A DNA stretch of 64,000 bases from Bradyrhizobium sp. B124. GTDB lineage: Bacteria > Pseudomonadota > Alphaproteobacteria > Rhizobiales > Xanthobacteraceae. The notes under the pieces were generated by a model. It had not been told where the DNA came from, made no database searches, and saw only the letters and a list, made by a program, of their open reading frames with translations. The DNA lies in the NCBI RefSeq assembly GCF_038967635.1, contig NZ_CP152413.1:2418001-2482000 (forward strand). The letters are read 5' to 3'. The position numbers and the translations under genes were made by a program. This document shows, in pieces, positions 43,291-52,016 of this stretch (position 1 is its first letter; each line of letters starts with the position of its first letter).

Positions 43291-44472
43291 TCACTTCTTG
43301 GTCTTGCCGGAATCCTTGACGGCCTCGAAGGTCGCGAACTCGACGTTGTAGAGCTCGCCATCGACCTTCTCGACCTTGCGGATATAGATGTTCTGCACGA
43401 TGTCGCGGGTTTCCGGATCGATCGAGATCGGACCGCGCGGGCTCTCCCACTTCATGCCCTTCATCGCCTCGATCAGCCTGTCGCCGTCGGTCGCGCCGCC
43501 CGTCTTCTTCAGCGCCTCGTAGATCAGATGGATGCCGTCATAGCCGCTGACCGCCATGAAGCCCGGACGGTTGCCGTATGCCTTTTTGTAGGCGGCGACG
43601 AAATCCTTGTTCATCGCGGACGGATGCGCCGCCGAATAGAGATGCGCCGTCACCGCGCCGAGCGCGGCATCGCCCATGTTGTTGAGCAAATCGTCGTCCA
43701 TGACGTCGCCGGGGCCGATCACCTTGATGCCGCTCTTGTCGAGCCCGCGCTCGGCATATTGCTTCATGAAGTTGCCGCCCTGCCCGGCCGGCACGAACAC
43801 GAACATCGCGTCGGGCTTGGCATCCTTCATGCGCTGCAGGAACGGCGCGAAATCCGGATTGGCGAGCGGCACCTTGACCTCTTCCACGATCTCGCCGCCG
43901 CCGGCGGTGAAGTGCTGCTTGAAGAAGGTCAGCGCGTCATTGCCCGGCGCGTAGTCGGAGGTCAGCGTCGCGACCTTCTTGATGCCGTTCTTGACCGCCC
44001 AGTCGCCGATGATGGTGGAGGACTGCGCCAGCGTGAAGCTGGTGCGCACGATATAGGGCGAGCGCTCGGTGATGATCGAGGTGCCGGCAGCCATCACGAC
44101 TTCCGGAATCTTGGCCTGCGTCGCCAGCGGCGCCGCGGCGAGCGCCGCGGGCGTCACGCCGAAGCCGGCAATGAAACTGACCTTGTCGTTGACGATCAGT
44201 TCCTGCGCGAGCCGCTTGGTGTTGTCGGGCACCGCGGCATCGTCCTTCAGGATGATCTCGATCTTCTTGCCGGCGACGGTGTCGCCCTTCTGCTGCATGT
44301 AGAGCTTGATCGCGTTATCGATCTGCTTGCCGGTCGAGGCCTGGCCGCCGGTCATCGGCAGGATCAGGCCGATCTTGACGGCGTCGTCCGCCCGCGCCGG
44401 CACGCTGGCGCACAAACCCGGAAGCACGGCCGAAGCGGCGCCCCACAGCAACATTTTGCGACGATTGAACAT
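43291..44472 (-). CDS. ABC transporter substrate-binding protein (system 1)
   Basis: 393 residues from the ATG at 44470-44472, preferred because GGAGGG lies 6 bp before it. In-frame ATGs at 44478 and 44493 are alternatives. A signal peptide (MFNRRKMLLWGAASAVLPGLCASVP..., cleavage near ARA-DD) has a twin-Arg-like start. The mature protein starts VKIGLILPMTGGQASTGKQI and shows FIAGFGVTPAALAAAPLA, the LivJ/K-like periplasmic-binding fold. It delivers ligand to the LivHMGF permease encoded just downstream. Ligand unknown. First gene of the operon. Confidence 0.92.
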   Translation of the reverse strand: MFNRRKMLLWGAASAVLPGLCASVPARADDAVKIGLILPMTGGQASTGKQIDNAIKLYMQQKGDTVAGKKIEIILKDDAAVPDNTKRLAQELIVNDKVSFIAGFGVTPAALAAAPLATQAKIPEVVMAAGTSIITERSPYIVRTSFTLAQSSTIIGDWAVKNGIKKVATLTSDYAPGNDALTFFKQHFTAGGGEIVEEVKVPLANPDFAPFLQRMKDAKPDAMFVFVPAGQGGNFMKQYAERGLDKSGIKVIGPGDVMDDDLLNNMGDAALGAVTAHLYSAAHPSAMNKDFVAAYKKAYGNRPGFMAVSGYDGIHLIYEALKKTGGATDGDRLIEAMKGMKWESPRGPISIDPETRDIVQNIYIRKVEKVDGELYNVEFATFEAVKDSGKTKK

Positions 44473-44838
44473 CGACATCCCTCCCCCTTCCATTGTTCTG
44501 CGTCGAGCCGAGTGCCCGGCCCTTGCCTTACCTTAGCCCAAGCATGTCACGGCCGAGCCGCAACGCGAGAAGGCGTTTCCCTGCGCCCTCTGTCAATCGG
44601 ACGATGGGCGTGGGTCGCGCGCGCTGCGATTTGGCCCCGCCGCGGAAACAAGTATCAGGATACCAGAATCATTCCCCGAAACTCAACGCCCCCACAAGAA
44701 CCGAACTCGCGCGCTCAGGCCTCCGTTGGCTCGATTGATTTGTACGATCGTGCAAATCAATCTGCAATGTCAACAAACAAGCACAATTGCAGCCGAACGG
44801 TCGCGCCTGAGATCATCATCCATAAAGACCAGGGCTGT
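44473..44838. other. 366-bp divergent intergenic region with a long palindrome
   Basis: No gene is supported between the binding-protein and lipoprotein starts. Its main feature is the 30-bp palindrome at 44733-44762. No convincing -35/-10 pair was recognised. Confidence 0.55.
44733..44762. promoter_or_regulatory. 30-bp near-perfect palindrome, probable operator
   Basis: The arms gattgatttg (44733-44742) and caaatcaatc (44753-44762) are exact inverted repeats. The centre contains the self-complementary acgatcgt (44744-44751). Only the base pair at 44743/44752 mismatches. Size and symmetry fit a TetR-, MarR- or GntR-class dimer site. Confidence 0.6.
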
Positions 44839-45129
44839 ATGCTGCCGCCAATGCCGATCCTCACACGCCACATCCCTGTCCTGACTGCCCTCGCGCTCGC
44901 GGCCTGCGCGCTCGGGGGGTGCAGCACCGTGAACCAAAAGGTTTCGGCCGGCATGGCCGACACCATTCCGGCCTGGGCCGGCGGCCTGCCCGCAGACGCG
45001 CCGCCGCGGGCGGGCACCCCCGAATACGACAAGTTCATGCAGGAGCGGGAACGCAAGCGCCTGATGCCGGCGGCCGAGCGCGGCGGCGACGCCAAGCCGG
45101 CGGCGCCGGCGCAGAACGCTACCCAATGA
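44839..45129 (+). CDS. Small putative lipoprotein, unknown function
   Basis: 96 residues from the ATG at 44839; an ATG four codons later is possible. The long frame extending upstream is antisense to the binding-protein gene and is not used. The N-terminus has a basic start and a hydrophobic stretch ending LALAACALGGCSTV. It offers two lipobox-like sites, LAAC and LGGC, the second followed by Ser as in outer-membrane lipoproteins. The mature part is short, Ala/Pro-rich and charged (MQERERKRLMPAAERGG). No family recognised. The palindrome at 44733 lies 77 bp upstream. Its last 11 bp overlap the convergent phosphodiesterase gene. Confidence 0.6.
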   Translation: MLPPMPILTRHIPVLTALALAACALGGCSTVNQKVSAGMADTIPAWAGGLPADAPPRAGTPEYDKFMQERERKRLMPAAERGGDAKPAAPAQNATQ

Positions 45130-45919
45130 CTGCCTGGCTGGGCGAATCCTCGCTGAGGATGTCGCCGCGATAGCCGAACTCCACCATATGCACGGTGACG
45201 TAGTCCGCGCCGATGAACGCGACGCCATAGGACTCCGGCAGATCGGCGACGGTCAAGACCTCCGCGAACACGGGATAGCTGGCATGGTTCGTTCCGCGCA
45301 GCGAGGTCGTGGGGACACCGGCGACCGAACCGCTCAGCACCATGTGGCAGTGACCGAAGAAGATGTGCCGGATCTTGCTCCGGTGCTTCGCGACGATCGA
45401 CCGGAACGCGGCATCGTCAAGCAGGCCGATCCGGTCCACCGGGGCGATATGCGTCGGGATTGGATTGTGATGCATGAACAGGAAGAACGGACCGTCATGC
45501 TCCGATAGCTGCCGCTCCAGCCAGGCCTGCCGCCTCTCGCAGAAATTGCCGGCGGCCGTCTCCGGCTCGTAGGTATCGAGGAGCAGGCAACGGCCGAACG
45601 AAGCGTCGTGAACGCCCTGCGCGAAACCGTCCGCGTCGGCGCATTCGGGAAACGCGCCGAGAAACGTCTCGCGGTGGTCGTGGTTGCCGATACAAAGCCG
45701 CACAGGGATCGGAAACCGGCTCAGGCGTTCGCGCAGCAATTGATAGTCGGCGAGGTCACCGAGATCGGAAAGATCGCCCGAGATCACCATGAGCTCGGCA
45801 TCGCGATGATCGGCAAGCACATGATCGAGCGCACGCTCGAAATTGCCGAGGGGATCGCGGCCGAAGATCGTGCGCCCCGGTGCCGTCAGATGGATGTCGC
45901 TCATGTGGATGAGTTTCAT
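45119..45919 (-). CDS. Metallophosphoesterase, CpdA-like phosphodiesterase
   Basis: 266 residues from the ATG at 45917-45919 (GAGGTG upstream); the frame is open 16 codons further. All calcineurin-like metal motifs are present in order: HMSDIHL (Asp8, His10), SGDLSD, GNHDHRE, MHHNP and FFGHCHM. The spacing matches class III cyclic-nucleotide phosphodiesterases such as CpdA. It may hydrolyse cAMP and so affect Crp-type regulators like the one at 50.1 kb. Other phosphodiester substrates are possible. It lies 65 bp downstream of purU on the same strand. Confidence 0.85.
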   Translation of the reverse strand: MKLIHMSDIHLTAPGRTIFGRDPLGNFERALDHVLADHRDAELMVISGDLSDLGDLADYQLLRERLSRFPIPVRLCIGNHDHRETFLGAFPECADADGFAQGVHDASFGRCLLLDTYEPETAAGNFCERRQAWLERQLSEHDGPFFLFMHHNPIPTHIAPVDRIGLLDDAAFRSIVAKHRSKIRHIFFGHCHMVLSGSVAGVPTTSLRGTNHASYPVFAEVLTVADLPESYGVAFIGADYVTVHMVEFGYRGDILSEDSPSQAVIG

Positions 45920-45984
45920 GCAGCACCTCGATGCAGGGCGACACCAACGCCCGTCAAAGCGCGGCAACCGGGCGAACCTGCGGA

Positions 45985-46848
45985 TCAGTCCACGAACACC
46001 ACGGTCTTGCGCCCGTTGAGGATGACGCGGTCGGCGAGATGGTAGCGGATCGCGCGCGCCAGCACGCGGCGCTCGATGTCGCGGCCCTTGCGCACGAGAT
46101 CTTCGGGCGTGTCGCGATGGCTGATACGCTCGACGTCCTGGTCGATAATCGGGCCCTCGTCGAGATCGCTGGTGACGTAATGCGCGGTGGCGCCGATCAG
46201 CTTGACGCCGCGCTCATGCGCCTGGTGGTAGGGCTTGGCGCCCTTGAAGCCCGGCAGGAAGGAATGATGGATGTTGATGCAGCGGCCGGACAGCCGCGCC
46301 GACATCTCGTCCGACAGGATCTGCATGTAGCGGGCCAGCACCACGAGATCGGTGTTGGTGTCCTGGGCGAGCTTCCACACCGCGTCTTCCTGCTGCCGCT
46401 TGGTCTCTTTGGTCACCGGCAGATGATGGAACGGGATATCGCCGAAATCGAGCGATCCGTAGCTCTCGCGCGGATGATTGGAGACGATGGCGGTCGGGAT
46501 CATCTCGAGCTCGCCGGTGCGCCAGCGATAGAGGATGTCGACCAGGCAGTGATCGGACTTCGACACCAGCAGCATCACCCGGCGGCGGCTGGCGCGATCG
46601 CGCATCTGCCATTCCATGCCGAAGCGTTCGGCAATCGCGGCAAAGCCGGTCTGCAGCGCCGGCAGCCCGACCGCGAGGTCGGCCGCGGTGAACACCACGC
46701 GCATGAAGAACTTGCCGGTCTCGATGTCGTCGAACTGCTGGGCGTCCAGGATGTTCTGCCCATTATGCGCCAGGAACGTCGAGACCGCGGAGACGATCCC
46801 GGGGCGATCCGGACAGGACAGGGTCAGAACGAATTGATGGTCGGGCAT
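45985..46848 (-). CDS. purU: Formyltetrahydrofolate deformylase
   Basis: 287 residues. An N-terminal ACT-type regulatory domain ([20 protein letters not shown]) precedes the formyltransferase-like domain. That domain has [20 protein letters not shown] and the catalytic Asn/His, followed by [19 protein letters not shown] with the catalytic Asp. It hydrolyses 10-formyl-THF to formate and THF, balancing one-carbon pools that also feed methionine synthesis. It diverges from the HemD-family gene across 135 bp. Glycine/methionine sensing through the ACT domain is known for E. coli PurU. Confidence 0.94.
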   Translation of the reverse strand: MPDHQFVLTLSCPDRPGIVSAVSTFLAHNGQNILDAQQFDDIETGKFFMRVVFTAADLAVGLPALQTGFAAIAERFGMEWQMRDRASRRRVMLLVSKSDHCLVDILYRWRTGELEMIPTAIVSNHPRESYGSLDFGDIPFHHLPVTKETKRQQEDAVWKLAQDTNTDLVVLARYMQILSDEMSARLSGRCINIHHSFLPGFKGAKPYHQAHERGVKLIGATAHYVTSDLDEGPIIDQDVERISHRDTPEDLVRKGRDIERRVLARAIRYHLADRVILNGRKTVVFVD

Positions 46849-46983
46849 GCCAATTGACCAAAGCTTGAGCAGATGCGTGGAACGTTCATTTTCGGCCTCC
46901 GTCTACACCGCAGGCGGCCTTGCGCCAATCCCGGCGCGGGGGTCAAATCGAACAAATGACGACAATGTTTGTTAGGGACCATC

Positions 46984-47826
46984 ATGGCTGACCGGCTGAA
47001 CGGCTACCGCATCCTGATCCTCGAAACGCGCGAGGAGGCGCAGTTTTCCCGCCTGCTCGCCGAGCAGGGCGCCGACGTGCTGCAATGCCCGATGTTCACT
47101 ATCCACGACGCGCCGGACCCGGCGCCGATCGAGGCCTGGATTCGCCGCGCCATCGAGCGGCCGCTCGACGACCTCGTGCTGATGACCGGCGAAGGCCTGC
47201 GCCGGCTGATGAAGGTGGTGCGCCGGATCGGGGTCGAGGCGGAGTTTGTCACGAGCCTCGGCAAGGCGCGCAAATTCGCCCGCGGCCCCAAGCCCGGCCG
47301 CGCGCTGCGCGAGATCGCCCTGGAGCCGCAAATGATGACCGAGAAGCCGACCTCGGAAGGCGTCGCCGAGATGCTGTCGCAGCTCGACCTGAGCGGTCAT
47401 CGGCTCGGCCTGCAGCTCTATCCGGACAAGGATCACGCCACGCTGATTGGCGCGATCAAGGCGCAGGGCGCCGAGGTCGATACGGTGCTGCCCTATGTCT
47501 ATGACGCGCAAGCCGCCGACGCCAACATCGTGACCGCGATCGAGGAGATGGCGCAAGGCCGCATCGATGCCATCGCACTGACCAGTTCGGGTCAGGTTCG
47601 TCGCCTGATCGAGGTGGCCCAGGCGCATCGCTGCGAGGCGCAATTGCGCGAGGGCTTGCAGCAGACCCCGATCGCCTCCGTCGGGCCGGTGGTGTCGGAC
47701 GAGCTAAAGGCCTACGGCCTATCCACCGACATCTACCCGGCGAACGATGCGTTCTTCATGAAGCCGCTGATCTCGGCGATGGCGACGGCGCTGTCGAAGA
47801 CGCCGCCGCGCGCGACGGCGAAGTAG
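46984..47826 (+). CDS. Uroporphyrinogen-III synthase (HemD/HEM4) family protein
   Basis: 280 residues from the ATG at 46984; five codons are open upstream. The HEM4 pattern is seen as YRILILETREEAQFSRLLAE, the first-domain VLMTGEGLRRL and the second-domain IDAIALTSSGQVRRLIEVA, then TPIASVGPVVSDELKAYG. Members cyclise hydroxymethylbilane to uroporphyrinogen III. The protein lacks hemC or hemE neighbours, and sequence divergence is considerable. It may be a second HemD paralogue, for example for siroheme or cobalamin supply. Family call firm, pathway role inferred. Confidence 0.82.
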   Translation: MADRLNGYRILILETREEAQFSRLLAEQGADVLQCPMFTIHDAPDPAPIEAWIRRAIERPLDDLVLMTGEGLRRLMKVVRRIGVEAEFVTSLGKARKFARGPKPGRALREIALEPQMMTEKPTSEGVAEMLSQLDLSGHRLGLQLYPDKDHATLIGAIKAQGAEVDTVLPYVYDAQAADANIVTAIEEMAQGRIDAIALTSSGQVRRLIEVAQAHRCEAQLREGLQQTPIASVGPVVSDELKAYGLSTDIYPANDAFFMKPLISAMATALSKTPPRATAK

Positions 47827-47836
47827 TTGCCATAAG

Positions 47837-47919
47837 CGTCATTGCGAGGAGCGAAGCGACGAAGCAATCCATTTCTCCGGAGCGGCGTGATGGATTGCTT
47901 CGCTGCGCTCGCAATGACG
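47837..47919. repeat. REP-like palindrome, cgtcattgcg type, copy 2
   Basis: Ends cgtcattgcgag and ctcgcaatgacg, with inner arms gaagcaatccat and atggattgcttc. It matches the element at 38581-38665 and sits between the convergent HemD-family and fcl genes. Confidence 0.75.
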
Positions 47920-47938
47920 GCGTGGAAGTAGTCGAATT

Positions 47939-48895
47939 CTACTCCGCCGCCTGCTTGATCTCGTTCAGATAGGCCTGGTAGGCGAGCTTGATGCCATCCA
48001 CGAGCGAAGTCGCGGCGCGCCAGCCGAGCCTGGCGAGCCGGCTGACGTCGAGCAGCTTGCGCGGCGTACCGTCCGGGCGCGAAGTGTCGAAGCTGATCTC
48101 GCCGCGATAGCCGACGGTAGCGGCGACCACACGGGCGAATTCGGCGATGGTGATGTCCTCGCCGGTGCCGATATTGACCAGCTCCGGCGAGGAATAGGTC
48201 TTCATTAGGTGGATGCAGGCGTCGGCGAGATCGTCGACATAGAGGAATTCGCGGCGCGGCGTGCCGGTGCCCCACACCACGACGCTGCCAGCGCCGGAAA
48301 CCTTGGCCTCGTGGAAGCGGCGGATCAGCGCCGCGACGACGTGACTGTATTCGGGATGATAATTGTCGCCGGGACCGTAGAGATTGGTCGGCATCACGCT
48401 GATGAAATCGGCGCCATACTGGCTGCGATAGGCCTCGGCCATCTTGATGCCGGCGATCTTGGCGATGGCATAGGGCTCGTTGGTCGGCTCCAGCGGGCCG
48501 GTCAGCATCGAATCCTCGCGCAGCGGCTGCGGCGCGAGGCGCGGATAGATGCAGGACGAGCCGAAGAACATCAGCTTCTCGCACCCGTTGGCGTGGGCCG
48601 CCTGGATCACGTTGCTCGAGATCGCCAGATTGTCGTAGAGGAATTCCGCCCGCAGCGTGTTGTTGGCGACGATGCCGCCGACCTTGGCGGCGGCGAGGAA
48701 CACGGCCTGCGGCCGCTTTGCGGCAAACCAGGCATTGACCGCGGCCTGGTCGCGCAAATCGACCTCGCTGCGCGACACCGTCAGCAGATCGGCCTGTTCG
48801 CGCGCCAGCCGGCGCATCAGCGCCGAGCCGACCATGCCGCGATGGCCGGCGACGAAAACCGTCTTGCCCTTCAGTTCAAACGCCGTGCTTGCCAT
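47939..48895 (-). CDS. fcl: GDP-L-fucose synthase (GDP-4-keto-6-deoxymannose 3,5-epimerase/4-reductase)
   Basis: 318 residues from the ATG at 48893-48895; an ATG three codons upstream is possible. [18 protein letters not shown] is the Fcl-type cofactor motif. [19 protein letters not shown] contains the catalytic Ser, and YAIAK gives the YxxxK pair, with the conserved NLYGPGDN downstream. It converts the Gmd product to GDP-L-fucose with NADPH. Its start lies inside the 3' end of gmd, so the two are co-transcribed and coupled. The product would go into O-antigen or exopolysaccharide. Confidence 0.94.
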   Translation of the reverse strand: MASTAFELKGKTVFVAGHRGMVGSALMRRLAREQADLLTVSRSEVDLRDQAAVNAWFAAKRPQAVFLAAAKVGGIVANNTLRAEFLYDNLAISSNVIQAAHANGCEKLMFFGSSCIYPRLAPQPLREDSMLTGPLEPTNEPYAIAKIAGIKMAEAYRSQYGADFISVMPTNLYGPGDNYHPEYSHVVAALIRRFHEAKVSGAGSVVVWGTGTPRREFLYVDDLADACIHLMKTYSSPELVNIGTGEDITIAEFARVVAATVGYRGEISFDTSRPDGTPRKLLDVSRLARLGWRAATSLVDGIKLAYQAYLNEIKQAAE

Positions 48896-49976
48896 TGGCC
48901 GCATCCTGCCTGGCCTCGACGAGATCGCTGGCGACCATTTCCTTCACCAGTTGCGCGAACGGCGTCTTCGGCCTCCAGCCGAGCTTGGCGCGCGCCTTGC
49001 TGGCGTCGCCGATCAGAAGATCGACCTCGGTCGGACGGAAATAGACCGGGTCGATCTGCACCAGGGTGTTGCCGGTCGCCTTGTCGACGCCGATCTCCTC
49101 GACGCCCTTGCCGCGCCATTCGATGCTGCGGCCGACCTCCGCAAATGCCAGCTCGACGAACTCACGGACCGAGCGCGTCTCGCCGGTCGCGAGCACGAAG
49201 TCGCCGGGCTCATCCGCCAGCAGGATCTTGTGCATGCCCTCGACATAGTCGCGGGCGTGGCCCCAGTCGCGCTTGGCATCGAGATTGCCGAGATAGAGCT
49301 TCCTCTCCAGCCCGACCTCGATGCGGGCGACGGCACGGGTGATCTTGCGCGTCACGAAGGTCTCGCCGCGGATCGGGCTCTCATGGTTGAACAGGATGCC
49401 GTTGCTGGCGAACATGCCGTAGGCCTCACGGTAGTTCACCGTGATCCAGTAGCCGTAGAGCTTGGCGACACCGTAGGGCGAACGCGGATAGAACGGCGTG
49501 GTCTCCTTCTGCGGCACCTCCTGCACGAGGCCGTACAGCTCCGAGGTCGAGGCCTGGTAGAACCGGGTCTCCTTTTCCATGCCGAGGATGCGGATCGCCT
49601 CCAGAAGGCGCAGCACGCCGATGGCGTCGGCGTTGGCGGTGTATTCCGGGCTCTCGAAACTGACCTGGACGTGGCTCTGGGCGGCGAGGTTGTAGATCTC
49701 GGTCGGCCGGATCTGCTGCACCAGCCGGATCAGATTGGTCGAATCGGTCATGTCGCCGTAGTGCATCAGGAACGGCACGTTGCCGGCGTGCGGATCCTGG
49801 TAGAGATGGTCGACCCGCGCGGTGTTGAACGAGGACGACCGGCGCTTGATGCCGTGCACGGTATAGCCGAGGCCAAGCAGATATTCGGCGAGGTACGCGC
49901 CGTCCTGCCCGGTGATGCCGGTGATCAGCGCAACGCGCCGCTTTGAGTCCTGAGCCGCCGAATTCTTAACCGCCAT
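48876..49976 (-). CDS. gmd: GDP-mannose 4,6-dehydratase
   Basis: 366 residues. [20 protein letters not shown] is the Gmd-type cofactor motif. [11 protein letters not shown] with catalytic Ser/Glu and [10 protein letters not shown] (YxxxK) follow, as does [10 protein letters not shown]. It dehydrates GDP-mannose, from ManC at the left of the window, to GDP-4-keto-6-deoxymannose for Fcl. It is the first gene of the gmd-fcl unit; 142 bp separate it from the Crp/Fnr gene, whose stop lies upstream on the same strand. Confidence 0.95.
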   Translation of the reverse strand: MAVKNSAAQDSKRRVALITGITGQDGAYLAEYLLGLGYTVHGIKRRSSSFNTARVDHLYQDPHAGNVPFLMHYGDMTDSTNLIRLVQQIRPTEIYNLAAQSHVQVSFESPEYTANADAIGVLRLLEAIRILGMEKETRFYQASTSELYGLVQEVPQKETTPFYPRSPYGVAKLYGYWITVNYREAYGMFASNGILFNHESPIRGETFVTRKITRAVARIEVGLERKLYLGNLDAKRDWGHARDYVEGMHKILLADEPGDFVLATGETRSVREFVELAFAEVGRSIEWRGKGVEEIGVDKATGNTLVQIDPVYFRPTEVDLLIGDASKARAKLGWRPKTPFAQLVKEMVASDLVEARQDAANGKHGV

Positions 49977-50118
49977 GTCATCTCCAGAGAGCGCGAAAAC
50001 CGCGCGGTCCCGACGAGGCCGGTCTGTAGCATCCGGCCTGCTTCAAGTCTAATGGCTTAATCGTTTGAAATCAGGACTTTAGAGCCTCGAAAAGTGGCAT
50101 CGTTCGGCGCGGAGCCGG

Positions 50119-50793
50119 TCACTCCCCGTAGTGGCGCAGCCGGTCGAGCTCGATGATCGTCACCCCACCATATTCGAGCCGCAGCAGGCCCTCGCGCTCG
50201 AGCCGTTTCAGGCACTGGTTGGCGTTCTGCCGGGAGATACCCGACAGCGCCCCGATCTCCTCCTGGGTGATCTCCAGGTGCAAGGTGAGCTCGGGGTAGA
50301 GAATCGGATTGAACAGCGAGGCGATCGAGCGCGCCAGCCGCGCGGTGGCGTCCAGCGTGCGGCCATATTCGAGCAGCGCGATGAACTGACCGAGCCGCTC
50401 GTTGAGCTGTCCCACCAGGAAGCGGTTGAAGCCGACGCTGTTCTCGAATAGCCAGACGAAGGTCCGGCGGTCCATCATCGCGAGGCGCGTGTCGCGTAGC
50501 GCGACCACGTCGTAACGCCGCAGCTCGTTCTTGAGCACGGTGCCCTCGCCGAACCAGGCGCCCGCGGTGAGGCCCGCGAAGCTCGCGGCCTTGCCGCCGC
50601 GCGAGACGATGCCCATCCGCGCCAGCCCGGTGACAATGCCGGTCCAGTACTGGAAATTGTCGCCGCGCATGAAGATGAATTCGTTGGCGCGGTAAGACTT
50701 CTCGGAAATGCCGGCGCGCGCGATTTCGATCTCTTGCTCGCTCAGTTCGCGCGACCAGGCCGCGATGCGCTTCAGGTAATCAGCAGCAATCAT
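50119..50793 (-). CDS. Crp/Fnr-family transcriptional regulator
   Basis: 224 residues from the ATG at 50791-50793; the frame is open 43 codons further without family similarity. Start confidence is moderate, as no strong ribosome site precedes it. An N-terminal cyclic-nucleotide-binding-like beta-roll (FIFMRGDNFQYWTGIVTGLA, then AGAWFGEGTVLKN) precedes a C-terminal winged HTH (TQEEIGALSGISRQNANQCL). It lacks the four-cysteine Fe-S pattern of Fnr. It diverges from liv operon 2 across 401 bp and is the likely regulator of that transport and acyl-activation operon (inference). Confidence 0.88.
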   Translation of the reverse strand: MIAADYLKRIAAWSRELSEQEIEIARAGISEKSYRANEFIFMRGDNFQYWTGIVTGLARMGIVSRGGKAASFAGLTAGAWFGEGTVLKNELRRYDVVALRDTRLAMMDRRTFVWLFENSVGFNRFLVGQLNERLGQFIALLEYGRTLDATARLARSIASLFNPILYPELTLHLEITQEEIGALSGISRQNANQCLKRLEREGLLRLEYGGVTIIELDRLRHYGE

Positions 50794-51194
50794 TCTAGCG
50801 ACGGCATCCCACCCCAAGATACTGACACGATATTGCACCGCAGCAACGCCGTGCGCGAAGCCAGTAGCCCGAGGCCTGGAATGCCAGCGAAAATTCCTGA
50901 CCAAATGTCGGGCACATGACAATTCAACCTATCGCTTTCTCGTATTCAGAGCCACCTCGCCTAACGCCGCGTGCAGCGCCTTGATGGATCGCTGACCGCG
51001 GACGACGCGAGAGACGGGCTTGCAGGCGGGGTGCGGCGTTACCGCGCATGACGCAGGCGATCGGGGCGAGCGATGCTCCCGAACGCCGGCTTCATTAGTC
51101 GGATGGTCTCACTCCGGCGGCCCATGTAAGATCGAAGTCAGATCGAAGCGAAGATAAAGAGCGCGCCAAAGCGCCCGTATCTGGAGGGAACAGG
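50794..51194. other. 401-bp divergent intergenic region between the Crp/Fnr gene and liv operon 2
   Basis: No gene is supported. Two 9-bp direct repeats, agatcgaag, at 51129-51137 and 51140-51148, one helical turn apart, lie about 50 bp before the livG start. No TTGAT-N4-ATCAA Fnr box was found. Confidence 0.5.
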
Positions 51195-52016
51195 GTGGCC
51201 AACAGTCTCGAGGTGCGCGGAGTCTCATTGCGCTTTGGCGGCGTCCGCGCGCTGACCGAGGTCAGCTTCGGCGTCAACGAGGGCGAGCTGTTCTCCATCA
51301 TCGGCCCGAACGGCGCCGGCAAGACCTCGATCGTCAACTGCATCTCCGGCCGCTACCGGCCGACCGAGGGCCAGTTGTTCTATCGCGGCCAGGACATTAC
51401 CGGCCTCACCCCGAACGCTCGGCCTCGTCTCGGCATCGGCCGGACCTTCCAGAATCTCGCGCTGTTCCACCATATGAGCGTGCTCGACAACATCATGGTC
51501 GGCCGCCATCACCTCTTGAAGAACAACTTCATCACGGGATCGCTGTACTGGCTGACCGGCGCGCGCCGCGAGGAGCTGGAGCACCGCCGCAAGGTCGAGG
51601 AGATCATCGACTTCCTCGATCTGCAGTCGGTGCGCAAGGCGACCGCCGGCACCCTGCCCTACGGCTTGCGCAAGCGCGTCGAGCTCGCCCGCGCGATGGC
51701 GCTTGAACCGCAACTGATCCTGCTCGACGAACCGATGGCCGGCATGAACTTCGAAGAGAAAGAAGACATGGCGCGCTACATCGTCGATCTCAACGAAGAG
51801 TTCGGCATGACGGTGATGATGATCGAGCACGACATGGGTGTCGTGATGGACATCTCCCACCGCGTCATGGTACTGGATTTCGGCCGCAAGATCGCCGAGG
51901 GCGATCCGGCCGCCGTGCTCGCCGACCCCCACGTCAAGCGCGCCTATCTCGGCGAAGAGGACGAGGTGCTGGTCGATCCCGACGACAAGCCGGCGGTGCG
52001 GGAGAGCGCGGCATGA
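51195..52016 (+). CDS. livG: ABC transporter ATP-binding protein LivG-type (system 2)
   Basis: 273 residues, starting at a GTG preceded by GGAGGGAA. It has Walker A IIGPNGAGKTSIVNCISG, RLGIGRTFQNLALFHHMSVL, the degenerate signature PYGLRKRVELARAMA and Walker B LILLDEPMAGMNFEEKED. The 4-bp overlap with the acyl-CoA synthetase gene shows that the two are made together. The C-terminal tail (YLGEEDEVLVDPDDKP) is acidic and longer than in system 1. Confidence 0.92.
   Translation: MANSLEVRGVSLRFGGVRALTEVSFGVNEGELFSIIGPNGAGKTSIVNCISGRYRPTEGQLFYRGQDITGLTPNARPRLGIGRTFQNLALFHHMSVLDNIMVGRHHLLKNNFITGSLYWLTGARREELEHRRKVEEIIDFLDLQSVRKATAGTLPYGLRKRVELARAMALEPQLILLDEPMAGMNFEEKEDMARYIVDLNEEFGMTVMMIEHDMGVVMDISHRVMVLDFGRKIAEGDPAAVLADPHVKRAYLGEEDEVLVDPDDKPAVRESAA

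Noticed and set aside
46888..46912. EcfG-like promoter before the HemD-family gene
   Set aside because: GGAAC is present, but the -10 reads CGTC, not CGTT, so the match is imperfect in a position that is normally invariant.
50979..50995. Fnr/FixK box near ttgatggatcgc in the gap before liv operon 2
   Set aside because: Only the left half-site TTGAT is present; the right half ATCAA is missing.
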